Shown here: positions 1 through 10,590 of the stretch, one piece after another
Layout: each line of letters opens with the position of its first letter
Position numbering within the stretch: position 1 is the stretch's first letter
Source: Pieris napi
Taxonomy: Eukaryota; Arthropoda; Insecta; Lepidoptera; Pieridae
Length of the DNA stretch: 64,000 bases
NCBI RefSeq assembly: GCF_905475465.1
Contig: NC_062255.1
Coordinates: 3,720,001 to 3,784,000, forward strand
Direction: 5' to 3'
The notes under the pieces: model-generated
Database searches by the model: none
What the model was told of the DNA's origin: nothing
Seen by the model: the letters and a program-made list of their open reading frames with translations, nothing else
Position numbers and translations under genes: made by a program

Positions 1-66
1 GTAACCTGTTATATATGCGGTCAAGTTGGACATAGCAACAAGTTGACACATAGCAACAATTTGTAA
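1..66 (+). pseudogene. Gag zinc-knuckle remnant
   Basis: Frame 1 reads CYICGQVGHSN, the start of a CX2CX4HX4C nucleocapsid knuckle that binds RNA during packaging. The fourth cysteine is missing and a stop follows at 64-66. The loss coincides with a short direct repeat: a unit around catagcaacaa occurs twice about 18 bases apart, suggesting a small tandem duplication broke the frame. Confidence 0.6.
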
Positions 67-158
67 AGAAAAGGAAAAAGGTGGTGGATCTACTGCAAGG
101 TAATAGGTCAATATCTGCGAACAGTGGCTGTCGAGGGGCACCTTGAGGATGTCATCTG

Positions 159-503
159 GTGAGTCAGTCTCCTTTCTTTTTGTTTGATAGCGGATCGTCT
201 TGCTCGTTGATAAAAGAGAGCTATTATACTAAGTTCCCAAGTACTGTGCTCAATGATCTTGTGTATCTTGCGGGCATTGGTGGTGATGAAATAAAATCTA
301 CGTCACAGATTTCGAGTGAGGTTAATTTTGAAAATTTTATAAAACTCTTGACATTTCATGTAGTACCAGACTCATGTCTTACGGACCCTGTTATAATAGG
401 TAGGGACATTTTAGAAAACGGTGTGAGCGTCAAAATTAATAATGATAATTTGAAGTTAATGTTTGTGAGGCGATTGTTACCCAGCCATACTTTACTCGGA
501 TAG
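159..503 (+). pseudogene. Retropepsin (aspartic protease) domain of gypsy-type pol
   Basis: The frame encodes about 110 residues with the active-site loop FDSGSSCSLI near residues 9-18 and the second conserved block VIIGRDIL near residues 78-85. This is the usual spacing for a retropepsin, which cleaves Gag-Pol into its working proteins inside the particle. The frame ends at a stop at 501-503, but the next pol segment (TRIDTDLAADD and onward) continues in another frame from about 492, so a frameshift lies near 475-495. The catalytic Asp-Ser-Gly is intact, so this part decayed less than its surroundings. No initiator Met is expected here, because the protease is normally made as part of a polyprotein. 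Confidence 0.8.
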
Positions 504-675
504 ATACGGATTTGGCAGCTGATGATAGAGATGCCCTTATTAGACTATTAGACAAATATGCTAGCAGTTTCGTGGATAGTGTTCCCCGTAAACGCGTGAA
601 CACAGAAGAGTTAGAAATTGATTGATAGGGGTCTACCCCATAAAACTGTTCAACGACGCCCATATTCGTAATACC
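492..675 (+). pseudogene. RT N-terminal linker ending at a deletion of the RT core
   Basis: From 492 the frame reads through a linker (DALIRLLDKYASSF) to about 618, then two stops. In a shifted frame 639-668 reads KTVQRRPYS, which matches the stretch before the first RT motif in gypsy elements. About ten bases later the sequence is already at LTSEPVL, which lies after the RT domain. The palm and fingers, including the YxDD active site, are therefore absent. This is a clean internal deletion of roughly two hundred codons if the family length applies. The copy cannot make a reverse transcriptase. Confidence 0.7.
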
Positions 676-1203
676 ATTATACAGATGCTTACCTCCGAAC
701 CAGTTCTGATGATCTTTAACCCGGACTTACCCGTTGAATTGCATTGCGACGCTAGCTCGGAGGGATATGGGGCGATCTTAATACAGAAAAAGAAAGACCT
801 GCCCCGTGTTGTAGAATACTTTAGCCGACGAACCTCTGAAGTAGAGTTCCGCTACCACTCATACGAACTGGAAACGCTGGCAGTTGTACTTGCGGTAGAA
901 CACTTCCGGCATTATTTATACGGCCGACGTTTCAAGGTTTTCACGGACTGTAACTCATTAAAAGCATCGAAATCTAAAACTGACCTAACCCCACGTGTTC
1001 ATCGCTGGTGGGCATTTTTACAAGCCTACGATTTCGATATCATATATCGCGAAGGTCGTGGCATGGAACACGCGGATTACCTTTCTAGAAATCCCCTGCC
1101 GGACCCCAATAGCTTAATTTCCGAGTCACAAGTCTCTTCAAAACCTACAATTCAGATAGTAAATTTTGCAGAATTACATCAGGGTTGGCTTTCTGTAGAA
1201 TAG
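676..1203 (+). pseudogene. RNase H domain of gypsy-type pol
   Basis: The frame starts at LTSEPVLMIFNPDLP, the RT-RNase H connection, and continues through an RNase H fold. Visible acidic residues match the catalytic set: Asp in HCDASSEGYGA, Glu in SYELETLAVV, Asp in VFTDCNSL and Asp in EHADYLSRNP. RNase H removes the RNA strand of the RNA-DNA hybrid during reverse transcription. The frame stops at a TAG at 1201-1203 and resumes in the same frame with KRDAEVQDL, so a single nonsense change separates it from the integrase. The residues look functional; the missing RT and the stop do not. Confidence 0.88.
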
Positions 1204-2160
1204 AAACGTGATGCAGAGGTCCAAGACTTGATCAACAAGCACAATAATAACGATTTTCCTGAAACGGTTGGTCAGACATATGACGTTAGGAATGGCATTC
1301 TTTATAGGAAGGTTGTAAGAAACAAGATTATATCATGGCTGCCAGTCGTCCCTCGCTCCCTAATATGGACTTTGATTAATCACGTTCATAACGAGTTACA
1401 ACATCTGGGTGGTGACAAAACACTGGACAAACTGTACGAACAGTACTGGTTCCCTCAGATGTCCAAGTGCGTTAGAAAATTTATTGACTCTTGCATTGTC
1501 TGCAAGGCATCAAAAGGTCCCTCAGGTGCTCAGCCTGTGCAGCTACATTCTATTCCAAAAGCTCCGGTACCGTGGCACACGATTCATATAGACTTCACCG
1601 GCAAACTAAGTGGAAAAAGTGACCGTAAGGAATATTGTTCAGTAATTATTGATGCGTTCACTAAATACGGATTATTAGAGCACACCTCATCATTAGACGC
1701 AGCTAGTGCGGTTCAAGCCGTTAAAAGTGCCGTTTGCCTTTTTGGAGCACCTACGCGCATAATAGCTGATCAAGGCAGGTGTTACGTTAGCCAGGATTTC
1801 AAGAACTTTTGTTCAGAACATAACATTAAGCTGCATTTTATAGCAACTGGCTCCAGCAAGGCAAACGGGCAAGTCGAGCGTGTGATGCGCACTTTGAAAA
1901 GTTTGCTAACGATTATCGAAAACGATCCCAATAAAGCGTGGCGTGACGAGTTAGGTAATGTGCAATTAGCGCTTAATAGTACTAGGTCTACAGTCACCAA
2001 ATTTACGCCAACTGAACTCATGTTCGGTATCCGTTCTCAATCTCTAGGTATGTCGAGAATTAGGTGTTCAAGTCCAGATTCAGAACAAGAATAGCGAATT
2101 GACGTAGAGTCAGCTAGGCAAGATGCGTCAAAAGTTGTGAACGCAACCAAACCAAGTTAG
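1204..2160 (+). pseudogene. Integrase (zinc-binding plus DDE core) of gypsy-type pol
   Basis: Counting from the Met at 1228, the N-terminal HHCC finger is visible as HNELQH (His54, His59) and CIVC (Cys89, Cys92). The catalytic core has Asp122 in HIDFTG, Asp181 in IIADQG and Glu217 in NGQVERV, with 35 residues between the last two, the DD35E spacing of retroviral-type integrases. This enzyme inserts element DNA into the chromosome. A TAG at 2092-2094 interrupts the frame, which continues in phase to a second TAG at 2158-2160. The core appears complete apart from these stops. Confidence 0.9.
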
Positions 2161-2163
2161 ATA

Positions 2164-2414
2164 GGAAGTTTAGGGGTCCTTATGTAATAATCGCAGTATT
2201 AGATAATGACCGTTACGAGTTAAAAAACATAACCGGTTCACATCGTACTTTCAAATACGCGCACGAGAACTTGCGTCCAGTACCTCGGGGTCATGACGGG
2301 TTAGTTGAAATATCTACTAGTTTGATGACTGAAGAAGAGGCCATGACGGCGCCGAACGATGTTGAACTCGATAATAGTCACCTCGACAGACCGAATGTTT
2401 GTGATATATATTGA
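2164..2414 (+). pseudogene. Integrase C-terminal GPY/F segment
   Basis: After a one-base frame change the sequence reads KFRGPYVIIAVLDNDRYEL, the GPY/F module at the C-terminus of many gypsy integrases, then an acidic tail ending at a TGA at 2412-2414. The module usually helps integrase multimerise or bind DNA. Its frame is 0 while the core is in frame 1, so the two are no longer one protein. Confidence 0.72.
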
Positions 2415-2638
2415 CTGCAGGCTCCGATACTGTCCGCAGGATCAGACACGCTTACAGCGGAGTCTGATACCCTAAGTAACATTTCAGATCGCGAAATCTT
2501 TGAGCATGAGTTCCGAATTCACAATCTCTTCATTCAGAGCAAGACAGTCCGTAACTTATAGGTATGTGTAATCTGTAAGCGCTGAAGTTTACTTAACTAT
2601 GTTGGCACGATTAGTGAGATGAGTCATTGAATAACGTG
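2415..2638 (+). other. 3' region between pol end and the repeat array
   Basis: About 220 bases with no open frame of note. By position this is the element's 3' untranslated region. No convincing polypurine tract or TG...CA LTR start could be fixed. Confidence 0.3.
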
Positions 2639-2657
2639 GTGTGTGTGTGTGTGTGTG
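2639..2657 (+). repeat. (GT)n microsatellite
   Basis: About nine GT units directly before the 89-bp array. Confidence 0.9.
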
Positions 2658-2662
2658 AAGGT

Positions 2663-3084
2663 GGTCGAAAGGATAATGTCGTCCGGGCCATGCAGCTGAT
2701 AGCGGCTGGTCGTAGGGACACATTCATCCGGTCCAACCTTAAGTGTTCGTTGGTCGAAAGGATAATGTCGTCCGGGCCACGCAGCTGATAGCGGCTGGTC
2801 GAAGGGACACATTCATCCGGTCCAACCGTAAGTGTTCATTGGTCGAAAGGATAATGTCGTCCGGGCCACGCAGCTGATAGCGGCTGGTCGAAGGGACACA
2901 TTCATCCGGTCCAATCTTAGGTGTTAATTGGTCGAAGGGACAGTGTCGTCCGGTCCATGCACGAGTGGCTGGTCGAAAGGACACACTCGTCCGGTCCAAT
3001 CTTAGGTGTTAATTGGTCGAAGGGACAGTGTCGTCCGGTCCATGCACGAGTGGCTGGTCGAAAGGACACACTCGTCCGGTCCAA
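2663..3084 (+). repeat. Five-unit minisatellite, 89/85-bp period, each unit made of two half-units
   Basis: Units begin with GGTCGAA at 2663, 2752, 2841, 2930 and 3015 (periods 89, 89, 89, 85, then a partial unit). Each unit contains two copies of a core of the form GGTCGAAAGGACA, spacer, TCGTCCGGTCCA. The core holds GGAC...GTCC arms and could form a short hairpin. The last two units carry a 4-base shortening and are nearly identical to each other, so they look like the newest duplication. Lone cores recur at about 3151-3185 and 3336-3358, outside the array. Confidence 0.93.
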
Positions 3085-3690
3085 ATTGATACTGTGAGTA
3101 TGTTTGTTAGGTAAAGAGTGTAATGTTTGTTAAGTGATTAGAAAAAGGTGCCGTCCGGTCCATGAGTGGTCGAAAGGACACACGCTTTTTTTATTCTGAT
3201 AGTCAAAGTTGTATGACAGTAGCATTACGTCTAGTAGTCATAGCTTGTCAGGTTGGGCGAGCGGGTAGATTTACTGACACCTGTCCGATTGATTGTGTCA
3301 CTGTTACAGGACTGCAATCTGATGCGCCCGAGGACGGTCGAAAGTCAGTCCGGCCGTGACGGCGCATTCCTAGCGCCATGTTAAGAAATACTGCAAATAT
3401 TGGAACGAGATTTGACAGTTGTCAAGTCTGGCGGAGCGTCGTATCGATGGTCAGCGCGGCCATGTTGAATCGTTTGGAGTTTTTTCGAACGTCAACGGCG
3501 AGCGCACCACGTCTGCGACGAATCGCTTTTGTTCTAAATAATCTGGTGTCTTTTTGTTACAAAACTAATTGAAAGTGCTTGTTTAAGAGATTTCCTAATT
3601 AATAGTAAATAGATTTTGAGTTTGGTGACCAACATTAAAATTATTAAGATATGGCTGATTCTAATAATGAAGGGCATCCGCCCATATATA
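3085..3690 (+). mobile_element. LTR-like segment followed by a putative primer site and gag start
   Basis: This stretch is richer in GC than its flanks and holds two stray minisatellite cores. It ends near 3622 with TTTGGTGACC, which could be a tRNA primer-binding site. After a short spacer at 3651 comes an ATG frame reading MADSNNEGHPPIYI, which looks like a gag N-terminus and is then lost. An LTR followed by a gag start, rather than by host DNA, suggests either a tandem arrangement of two copies or a separate 5' end. LTR borders cannot be set from one copy. Confidence 0.4.
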
Positions 3691-3699
3691 TATTAATTG

Positions 3700-3957
3700 T
3701 GACTTATCAACCCTAAGATTAGGATTTACATTTTTACTAAAAAAAATTTTCGGATTTTAGTTTAGTTTTAGTTAGTGTTACATGTAATTTTATTATTAAT
3801 TTTATATGTTTTTTGTGTGTTTTTTTATTTTTCCATACTAGGATTATTTCCATACTGGAAGAAATCGCTTGTAAGCGCTAAGGCCGCCCGTTTCCCTGTT
3901 TTACTGTATATATGTTAAGGTTTAACAAAGTGTTAATAAATAAATAAAATAATACCG
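3700..3957 (+). mobile_element. LINE 3' end with stem-loop tail (tail family F)
   Basis: The core is ctggaagaaatcgcttgtaa followed by gcgctaaggccgcccg, ending in an AATAAATAAATAAA tail. The ATCGCTT/AAGCG arms form a short stem. The same tail appears at 10268-10380, 21598-21670, 33893-33945 and 63395-63510. At 33.9 kb it lies just downstream of a recognisable LINE C-terminus, which identifies it as a non-LTR retrotransposon 3' end. This copy seems to have inserted into the gag remnant. Confidence 0.7.
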
Positions 3958-5085
3958 ATTGTCTATTTTCTTTTAAATTAATAATTTTCTGTTATTAAAT
4001 AACTTTTTAAAGTTATAAAAACTGTTACGTATTTATTATTTATAGGTTCAAAAATGGCATTATTCTGCGCCATCTATGCCATCTGAGAGGTCATATATCA
4101 AGTACAATAATAACATAAAGTTAATGTAATCCTTATTATAGTACTCGAACATAGGCTATTTTTGTTTTCGTAGCAGTTTTACAGACAGTGACATCACGTG
4201 GGAAATCTTCCAGAGATTGTACGAGGCTGTCATCAGCTCTACAAACCAGGGGAATAAACCGATAGCTGAGCCAAGGTCCATCCCACATCTATGCTAATGG
4301 GGTGGCGGGATGTAGACAAGGCTACGCTGTTACCGTGTTCTGCCTCGGGTGACTGATGGTGGTTATGGGGTTTAATCACAGTAGCGAGTCCCACATAACC
4401 CTTCACCAGATGGCAGCCACGCCACGGAAAAAAAAAACCGTATCGCTGATGTCGCAACATTGGTCAAGTCCCAAAGACCAAAACTCCTTATTATGGAGCT
4501 GGCATCCTAAACAATAGTCAAAATAAATGATAACATTTCGTGGGTTATATGTAAATCGCGATCTTTCGTAACATGTCTGGTGGAGACCGATTCATCATAG
4601 AAATGTGGACGGAATCGCCCACGCGCTGCATTAATGCAACACATTTATGCATTATTGCACACCTAGATAGCATTTTGAACCATACTAAAATGAAAAGCGA
4701 TTTCTAAGTGCGCTTCGTGCCTGCTTTTGCTATGATAATGTTTTCATTTAGGACTCTTGAAACTGTTATTGTACTTGATATTCTGTAAATAACTGGGTGA
4801 GATTTCAATGTGTTTGACGCTGCGCGCGACTTTTTAGATTATATGACTAAGCTTTCATCGGGGATAAAATAGTTAACATAATATGCCTTAGTACTGTAAA
4901 GACGCACGCGTCGCTCGTGTCATTATTCGATGTCTTTTATTCTTCCAGAGTGGAGTAAAATGTTATAAAGAGATCTTCAAACAAAAGTCTCATATTTTAC
5001 CTTAGCTTAACAGACCACAGAGTTTTCAGAAATATTTCTTCATTCTTGTTTTGTTTGTAAGTAATAAGGTCTTTTACTCTCGTTT
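3958..5085. other. Intergenic/intronic DNA with one unidentified GC-richer segment
   Basis: Positions 4180-4480 are less AT-rich than the flanks and contain an open 73-codon frame on the minus strand, interrupted by a homopolymer run (4430-4439). I do not recognise the protein and think it is a fragment of an unknown repeat. The rest shows no gene or known element. Confidence 0.4.
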
Positions 5086-5087
5086 CT

Positions 5088-5215
5088 AAAAAAAGAAAGA
5101 GTGACGGAGAGTTTACTGCCAGTTCTTCTCATCTTCGTCCTTGATTTGAAAACTGGCAGTAAATGTAAATTTAGAAGTTTTTATTTTTGTGACGTACAAT
5201 AAAATTATACTTTGA
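5088..5215 (+). mobile_element. LINE 3' tail with CTGCCAGTTCT hairpin (tail family G)
   Basis: Inverted arms tactgccagttctt and aactggcagta flank a 25-base loop. The same module in the opposite orientation is at 47125-47285 and 60052-60240, where a longer flank is shared. A polyadenylation-like AATAAA at 5199 follows, so this copy reads on the plus strand. Confidence 0.6.
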
Positions 5216-6292
5216 TTTTTGATTGTTCAAAGGCAAAAATTGAATCAATTCTACAGCCCACTAATTTATTTGTCTATGTGGTTAGCGGCATAGCTAAAAC
5301 AGAATCAAGATTTCCCAGTATCAACCATCTAGATCGTTAACTATTGACGGCAATTTGAGAATGTCGATGGAAATAGGCCGCCTGCATATTCTGCATTGTT
5401 ACATATAAATAGCCAATAAATCGCTGAAGTATGTAGATTTCTATTAACAGGTGAATGACTAGGCCGTGTTCACTTAATACTTATGTGTTCATAAGTAAAT
5501 GCTTTGACAATTATTTGAAATTCGAATTGGTTATTGACTTCTTGTTGATTGTTAGTAATAATCCTACTTAACTTTCAAATTATTGTTTCAGATTGATTGA
5601 TTTGATAATTTTTTTATAGCTATAGTGATCAACTTTTTATGCCTAACACGCGTTATTTTTCAGAGATAGAGCAGTCTTAATGATTCATAAGCAAACATGT
5701 GTATATAAAATATGTATCAGTCCATAACCGAATTAGAATCCACTACCCCGGGGTTGGGAGTCGGTGAAACACTGAAGATAAGATAAATTGTCCAATGTTT
5801 ATATATTCATACTGAAACCAAAAGATATTCAAGAACAAATTTATAATCTTTCTAAGCGAATATAATCGCTTTAAAATGTGACCATAGGTTTTAAGATCAA
5901 ACTGTACCGATTTTAATAGTATAGATTACATTTTCAAAAAGAAAAATGGCATTCCAAATTCAAATGTTTAATTTTTTTCCCAATATTCACCTGTATCATG
6001 TTGACGATACTATGATTTTATTTCAGAAACTGTTCTTGTACGGCTCTCAAAAACCAAAAAAAACATACGTAACTTAAAAAGCTTAGCTTAACTTTTGTAC
6101 CGTTTAATTCCAATTACAAAGAGGAATTCTTGGAGATGACTGTCATGTCGGTGGGACGAATGCAGAACGCGATATTGTATTGCTGAAGGCTATGCGGCTT
6201 AGCTTTGAGTAAACATGGCTCTTGTTCGTAGCGAAACCATAAAGCTTTATTACCGGTTTACTGCATATTTCTATAACATTGGTTAAAAAGTA
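5216..6292. other. No gene seen
   Basis: AT-rich DNA without recognisable repeats or long open frames. A short frame after a pyrimidine-rich AG at 6027 (KLFLYGSQKP, then a stop) was considered and not called. Confidence 0.5.
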
Positions 6293-6502
6293 TATGTAGG
6301 AGACTAACGGGTAGGAAGCTCATCTGATATAAAGTGATACGGCGGCCAATGGAGATACATTACCCGAGGGCTCGCAAGTACGTTGCCGGCCTTTTTAGTA
6401 TCGCTACATTTTTAATAGTGGGCAACTGATACCGTGCGTGGTAAAAACTGCATTAAATAACACTCAGTTGTGGAACAACGGACGTCGAGGTGATATGGGT
6501 GG
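6293..6502 (-). mobile_element. CR1/jockey-like LINE ORF2 C-terminal fragment (family C)
   Basis: Read on the minus strand, this is a decayed copy of the segment that elsewhere in the window encodes FPNQFDLGSLKKRAY and LKGRQRTCEPS, the last residues of a non-LTR retrotransposon ORF2, plus the start of its 3' UTR. The hallmark is the gcgttgccggcctttt box (here acgttgccggccttttt). Other copies are listed below. Confidence 0.65.
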
Positions 6503-7731
6503 AATCAAACTTAGATTTGTTTTTCTTTATTTTTGCATTCTGCAAACGAAAGATTTAAATTTAGAATGGCATTATTTTTGAAAATTAAATCTATTCTGTT
6601 AAAATCAGTATATTTTATAGCGATAATTTACAGTCAGCCTTCAGTTGTTTATGATTTAAAAGCTCGATAGATCATTTGTGGTCGTAAAAATTGCCTTTTA
6701 TGCAAAAGCAGCGCGTGCGCATCGTAGCATCAGTTATTCACTTCCTCAGTTGATCGGTGCCCGCGGCGCGCGCCGGTCGTGCCCTCTTGTAATGGGTTCA
6801 CCGATCCCTTCTAACTGTCGTTTCATCGGGAACTCGTCACGAAAATTTTATACTTCTGTTATATATTTTCTAAAGCAGTATAAATAAAATATGTATTATT
6901 TTATTATTATGCTTACACGTATACTTTGCACTAGAAAAATGCAATTAAATCCATAAGGAAACATTGCATTTTGCGTAGATATTTTATCATACAAGAACTA
7001 GTTAAGTTTCTTTATCCAATCACAATTTAATTCTATTCAAAACAACAACGTACCCTGAGGCGGTATAATATGAATGACTAGCCCAATAATAAACAAGCAA
7101 GTACACAAGCAATTAACTAACAACATTTTCTACTTAAAGTAGTGGACTCTGCAAATTAATCCCCAGTATCTGACAAGCAAACAGGATGACATTATACGGT
7201 TTCTATTTAACAGCCGTCAGTATCTTCAGCATCACGCAATGGCGCGTAACGAGCAGTGAAAACTTACAAATAGTAGGCTATTACCGCCCCGGGCCAATTT
7301 CACCCTGATACCTATTATCAATGTAAGAAAATGTTCCCACATTTCACTGGCCACCCGTAATTTGATAGAACATCATTGAAAACGACAGTGTCAGCTAGTG
7401 AGTGCACGAGAAAACTCGATCGAAGGAAAGTTGTTGGGCTCCTTTTAGATTCTGTTTATGTCATGTCGGGGCGGTGTTGATTTGTTATCTGATATCCAAA
7501 TAGGGATCGCCGGCCGGCTAGAGTTCGATCCGAGTTTCATTACAGGTTGTTTTAATGTGACGTATATCATTTATTGATTGGAGTTGATAAGACTCTGCTG
7601 AAATACATTTCGTAATGGATTGCGATAAAGATATTGGAGGCATTACAAAGTATTAACATTATTTTAAAGAATCAACGAGATTATTTAAATAATTAGACTG
7701 ATATGAAATTTATATAAAATAAAATAATCAT
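6503..7731. other. No gene seen; one GC-rich island at 6700-6850
   Basis: The island includes cccgcggcgcgcgccggtcg at 6760-6779, which stands out sharply from the AT-rich flanks. A 69-codon frame (6678-6887) crosses it but has no recognisable domain. It may be a regulatory island or part of an unknown repeat. Confidence 0.4.
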
Positions 7732-8001
7732 TTACAACCTTTTTAGGTAGGCCTCAGATTAATGTATCTGTTTCATGATCATTTGTCAATCTAATAGGTA
7801 TTTACTAGCCTCCTGTGCCTGACACACGACGTTGACTTTTTGGGTCTCAGGCAAGCCGGTTTCCTCACGATGTTTTTCTTCACCGTTCGAGCGAATGTTA
7901 AATGCGCACAGAGAAAGAAAGTCCATTGGTACACAGCCGGGATAGAACCTACGTTCTTAGGGATGAGAATCGCACGCTGAAGCCACTAGACCAACACTGC
8001 T
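7732..8001 (-). mobile_element. tRNA-derived SINE, family A
   Basis: On the minus strand the head reads gcagtgttggtctagtggct (A box) and later a decayed B box. The body carries the conserved blocks gaaaaacatcgtgaggaaac and gtgtcaggcacaggaggct. SINEs of this kind are transcribed by RNA polymerase III from the tRNA-like head and mobilised by LINE enzymes. The B box here is degenerate (tctatcccgg). Confidence 0.85.
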
Positions 8002-9361
8002 AAAACAAAAGCTGCATAAAAACAGTGTAATGTAGAACAGAACTGCACGATACATGTCTATAACTTTTAATTTTGTATTTAAAATTAACTACGACTAAAA
8101 CAACATGGTCATCAAATTTCTCTACGAACAATTTTCTCTACGAAAGTAGCCATCAAATGCTACTATTTTATGCTACGAGGTCATAAATATAACGCTAGTA
8201 CGGTAATAGTGTGACAACAAGTGCCACATTTCTCTCTATAACGACCATAGAGATAACCATGACTGCTCTAATTACAAACCAAGTAAATAAAAGTAAAACC
8301 ATAAAACAAGTAACATACAAAAAATTTATTTTTATTTTTTATACACATTTAAATAAAGACATTCACAATAATATTATCGTTCAATAGTTTCGTAAGTGCA
8401 TTGATCTGAAATGGTATCGTAAAAGAAAATGGACGAAATACTTTTATGCGTAATTCGATAGCCAGTGCGATGACCTCGATTCGGGGAATATCTGCGGCAT
8501 CTTTTATGTTTAATTTCTTAATCCTAATTGAATTTGTTTGTTTCGGGTATCGGCACAGATAAGACGCCCGGGAGGTACGTCCGTTGATTGTTTCGAATTG
8601 ACCTACTGTATTATAATAGCGATGGTTCATTAGCTGTGTTCGATTTAAAATTCGAACATGTGTGTGTATGTTATAACTTTTATTGTTACGTATTCAATAA
8701 ATATCCTTATGCGTTTTATTTTTGCATTGCATGGTATTTAGAGGCCGAGTTTAGTATAGTTTTATTTAAAAAAAAAATTGAATTGCTTGTAATTTATTTT
8801 CTGTAACATATAGTAAAACCCACTTACCCCCTAAACGTATGCTTATACATTATGTCATTATCTTTGTACAAAAGATCGCAACACATCAACAGTTTTTTCA
8901 AAGATGGCCTGGAAAAAATATCAACAGTAGACAAATCATAACAAACAATACGCCATTAGTTTTTTTAATGATTACTAATCTGTGGATTCCCTGTGCCTAA
9001 CAAAGGAGGTTTTAATTAATATAAGTGAAATCTCGTTTCGCGTAAGGGCTGGGTGTCGTCACTTAGCTGTAACGAGGAAGCGAAAGCGAATCGAAAACTA
9101 TCCGTGACCAAGGCTATTGTTGCTAAAGATAGGCAATTGAAAAAAGGGACGATTAGGTGATGGTTGATCTAATTGGCTTTGATTGTGTAACTGTCTCGAA
9201 ATCCGATTTAATTTTTTTAATTCATTAACTTGTGACGTAACAATAGTTGGTATAGAATTGATTTTTGGTTCTGGACAAGTAACATTTTGACATCACTAAC
9301 GTATAGGGTGTAGACGAGTTCTATCTGAAATGTTTTTGTACATGTATACTAATCATTAACG
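8002..9361. other. No gene seen
   Basis: A minus-strand frame of 93 codons (8349-8630) has no domain, no splice context and AT-driven composition, so it is not called as a gene. Confidence 0.45.
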
Positions 9362-9480
9362 TATATGAATCATGGAAGAGTCTTTGGTAACCCACAACAG
9401 GGATGTTCCTAGTGTGGGGACTACTGTCTGTATTACATACTATATAAGTTTTATTAATAAACAAATATCCATGAAAATAA
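9362..9480 (+). mobile_element. Possible LINE 3' tail (shared with 37440-37555)
   Basis: Shares catggaagag, cacaacagggatgttccta and a following actatata/tattaataaa segment with 37440-37555. Both end in A-rich AATAAA-like sequence. No coding part is present, so the family is not assigned. Confidence 0.4.
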
Positions 9481-10267
9481 ATTTGTCCCTTTCTATTGCA
9501 GGGTATAAAATATGACAGCCATATTGGTTTTGATTCCTTTTTTTAAATTACTGGCGGACGAATACTTTGTAGTTCGTCTATAGCTCCAATGAGGTTTTAT
9601 TTAGTTAAGCAATTTCGTTGTTATATAGCAAACTTGATTTTATAATTGTAGAAGAAATAATAATTATATTTCTTAGATTAGATTCTTTAGATTATTAATT
9701 ATCTATTATGTGTTAACTGATACTTCATTTAATTATTTTGTCAGTCTGTGGAGAAGATTGTGGTAAATTTTTTTGTTAGAACTTTTTGCATTATAAAAGA
9801 ACTGTTTTTTTAAAATACATATTTCAGCAACACAATTGAGTTTCATTCATCATCAATTAACTCAACGTTTGACGTTTGACTAGTGTTCTTTTTTCAAAAC
9901 CGCGCCTATGTAATTTGTTTTTACAGTATTGCCATATGAGCGAAATATAAATATAATATGTTAGATATTTACGTCGCACGTGCTTAGTAGTGTCACGATT
10001 CCATAGAAGTTTAAAAGCAATTCCGAACGCTTATTTCAATTGGCCGAAGCCTATTTGTTACTTAAAGGCAATTCAATTACGATATTTACTTAGTCGTGAT
10101 ATTTTTGTGTCGCTTTTACATTTATTTAATGTTGGAATGTGAACGGTAATATTATATCAATAAAGCATTTTTTTAAATTTAGAATTTCAGAACGTCTATC
10201 AATGCTTAGGTACTTAAAGATTTTATTGTAAGAGCTTTATTTAGAGTAACTATCTATTGTTTTGTTG
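9481..10267. other. No gene seen
   Basis: AT-rich. A good acceptor-like site at 9483-9501 (ttctattgcag) precedes a 14-codon frame, but nothing supports an exon. Confidence 0.4.
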
Positions 10268-10380
10268 AATTCAATATTTATTTAAACATTAAAAGAAAAA
10301 CAAATAACATAAATTTATAAGGGATGCAACGGGCGGCCTTGACTCCTTGATCTCTTCCAGGCAACCCTTTGACAAACGGG
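10268..10380 (-). mobile_element. LINE 3' tail, family F
   Basis: Minus-strand copy of the tail: cctggaagagatcaagga and gccgcccgttgc with an A-rich end (tatttatttaaaca on the plus strand). The stem-loop region is altered, so the hairpin is weak in this copy. Confidence 0.6.
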
Positions 10381-10590
10381 ATTTGTATTATCATTATATG
10401 AACAATGATTTATGGCTCTAATAATCGCGTATATCAATACAATTTTACTAAAATATATTGTATTATTATAGATATACACTATGTATATCAATTTATGTAC
10501 ATCATGTACGGGTATTCATAAAATAGTTAACTTTATTAGGGTACTCCGTGACCCATTCCAGTTACACTAGCTGGCGTGGCATACGACCAG
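10381..10590. other. No gene seen
   Basis: AT-rich up to about 10530, then base composition becomes balanced next to the exon candidate on the minus strand. This includes the putative 3' flank of that exon. Confidence 0.4.

Larger units (their letters stand above)
1..3690 (+). mobile_element. Decayed Ty3/gypsy-type LTR retrotransposon
   Basis: The order zinc knuckle, aspartic protease, RT N-terminus, RNase H, integrase, integrase C-terminus is the Ty3/gypsy pol order. All parts lie on the plus strand. Reading frames are broken by stops at 64-66, 1201-1203, 2092-2094 and 2158-2160, by a frame change near 490 and another near 2160, and by loss of the RT core near 675. Only the 3' end of gag is inside the window, so the left end of the element lies outside. 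No env-like frame is visible. The right boundary is uncertain because the LTR ends cannot be fixed without a second copy. It is a dead copy that could only move with enzymes from an intact relative. Confidence 0.88.

Noticed and set aside
2624..2999. Repetitive minus-strand frames over the minisatellite
   Set aside because: They are translations of the tandem repeat and not a protein with evidence of use.
2663..3084. CRISPR-like array
   Set aside because: Contiguous tandem units without unique spacers.
3162..3572. Two frames of about 65 codons in the LTR-like segment
   Set aside because: They lie in element non-coding DNA and cover minisatellite cores.
8349..8630. 93-codon open frame on the minus strand
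   Set aside because: No domain, no splice context, AT-driven composition. Length is within what chance gives here.
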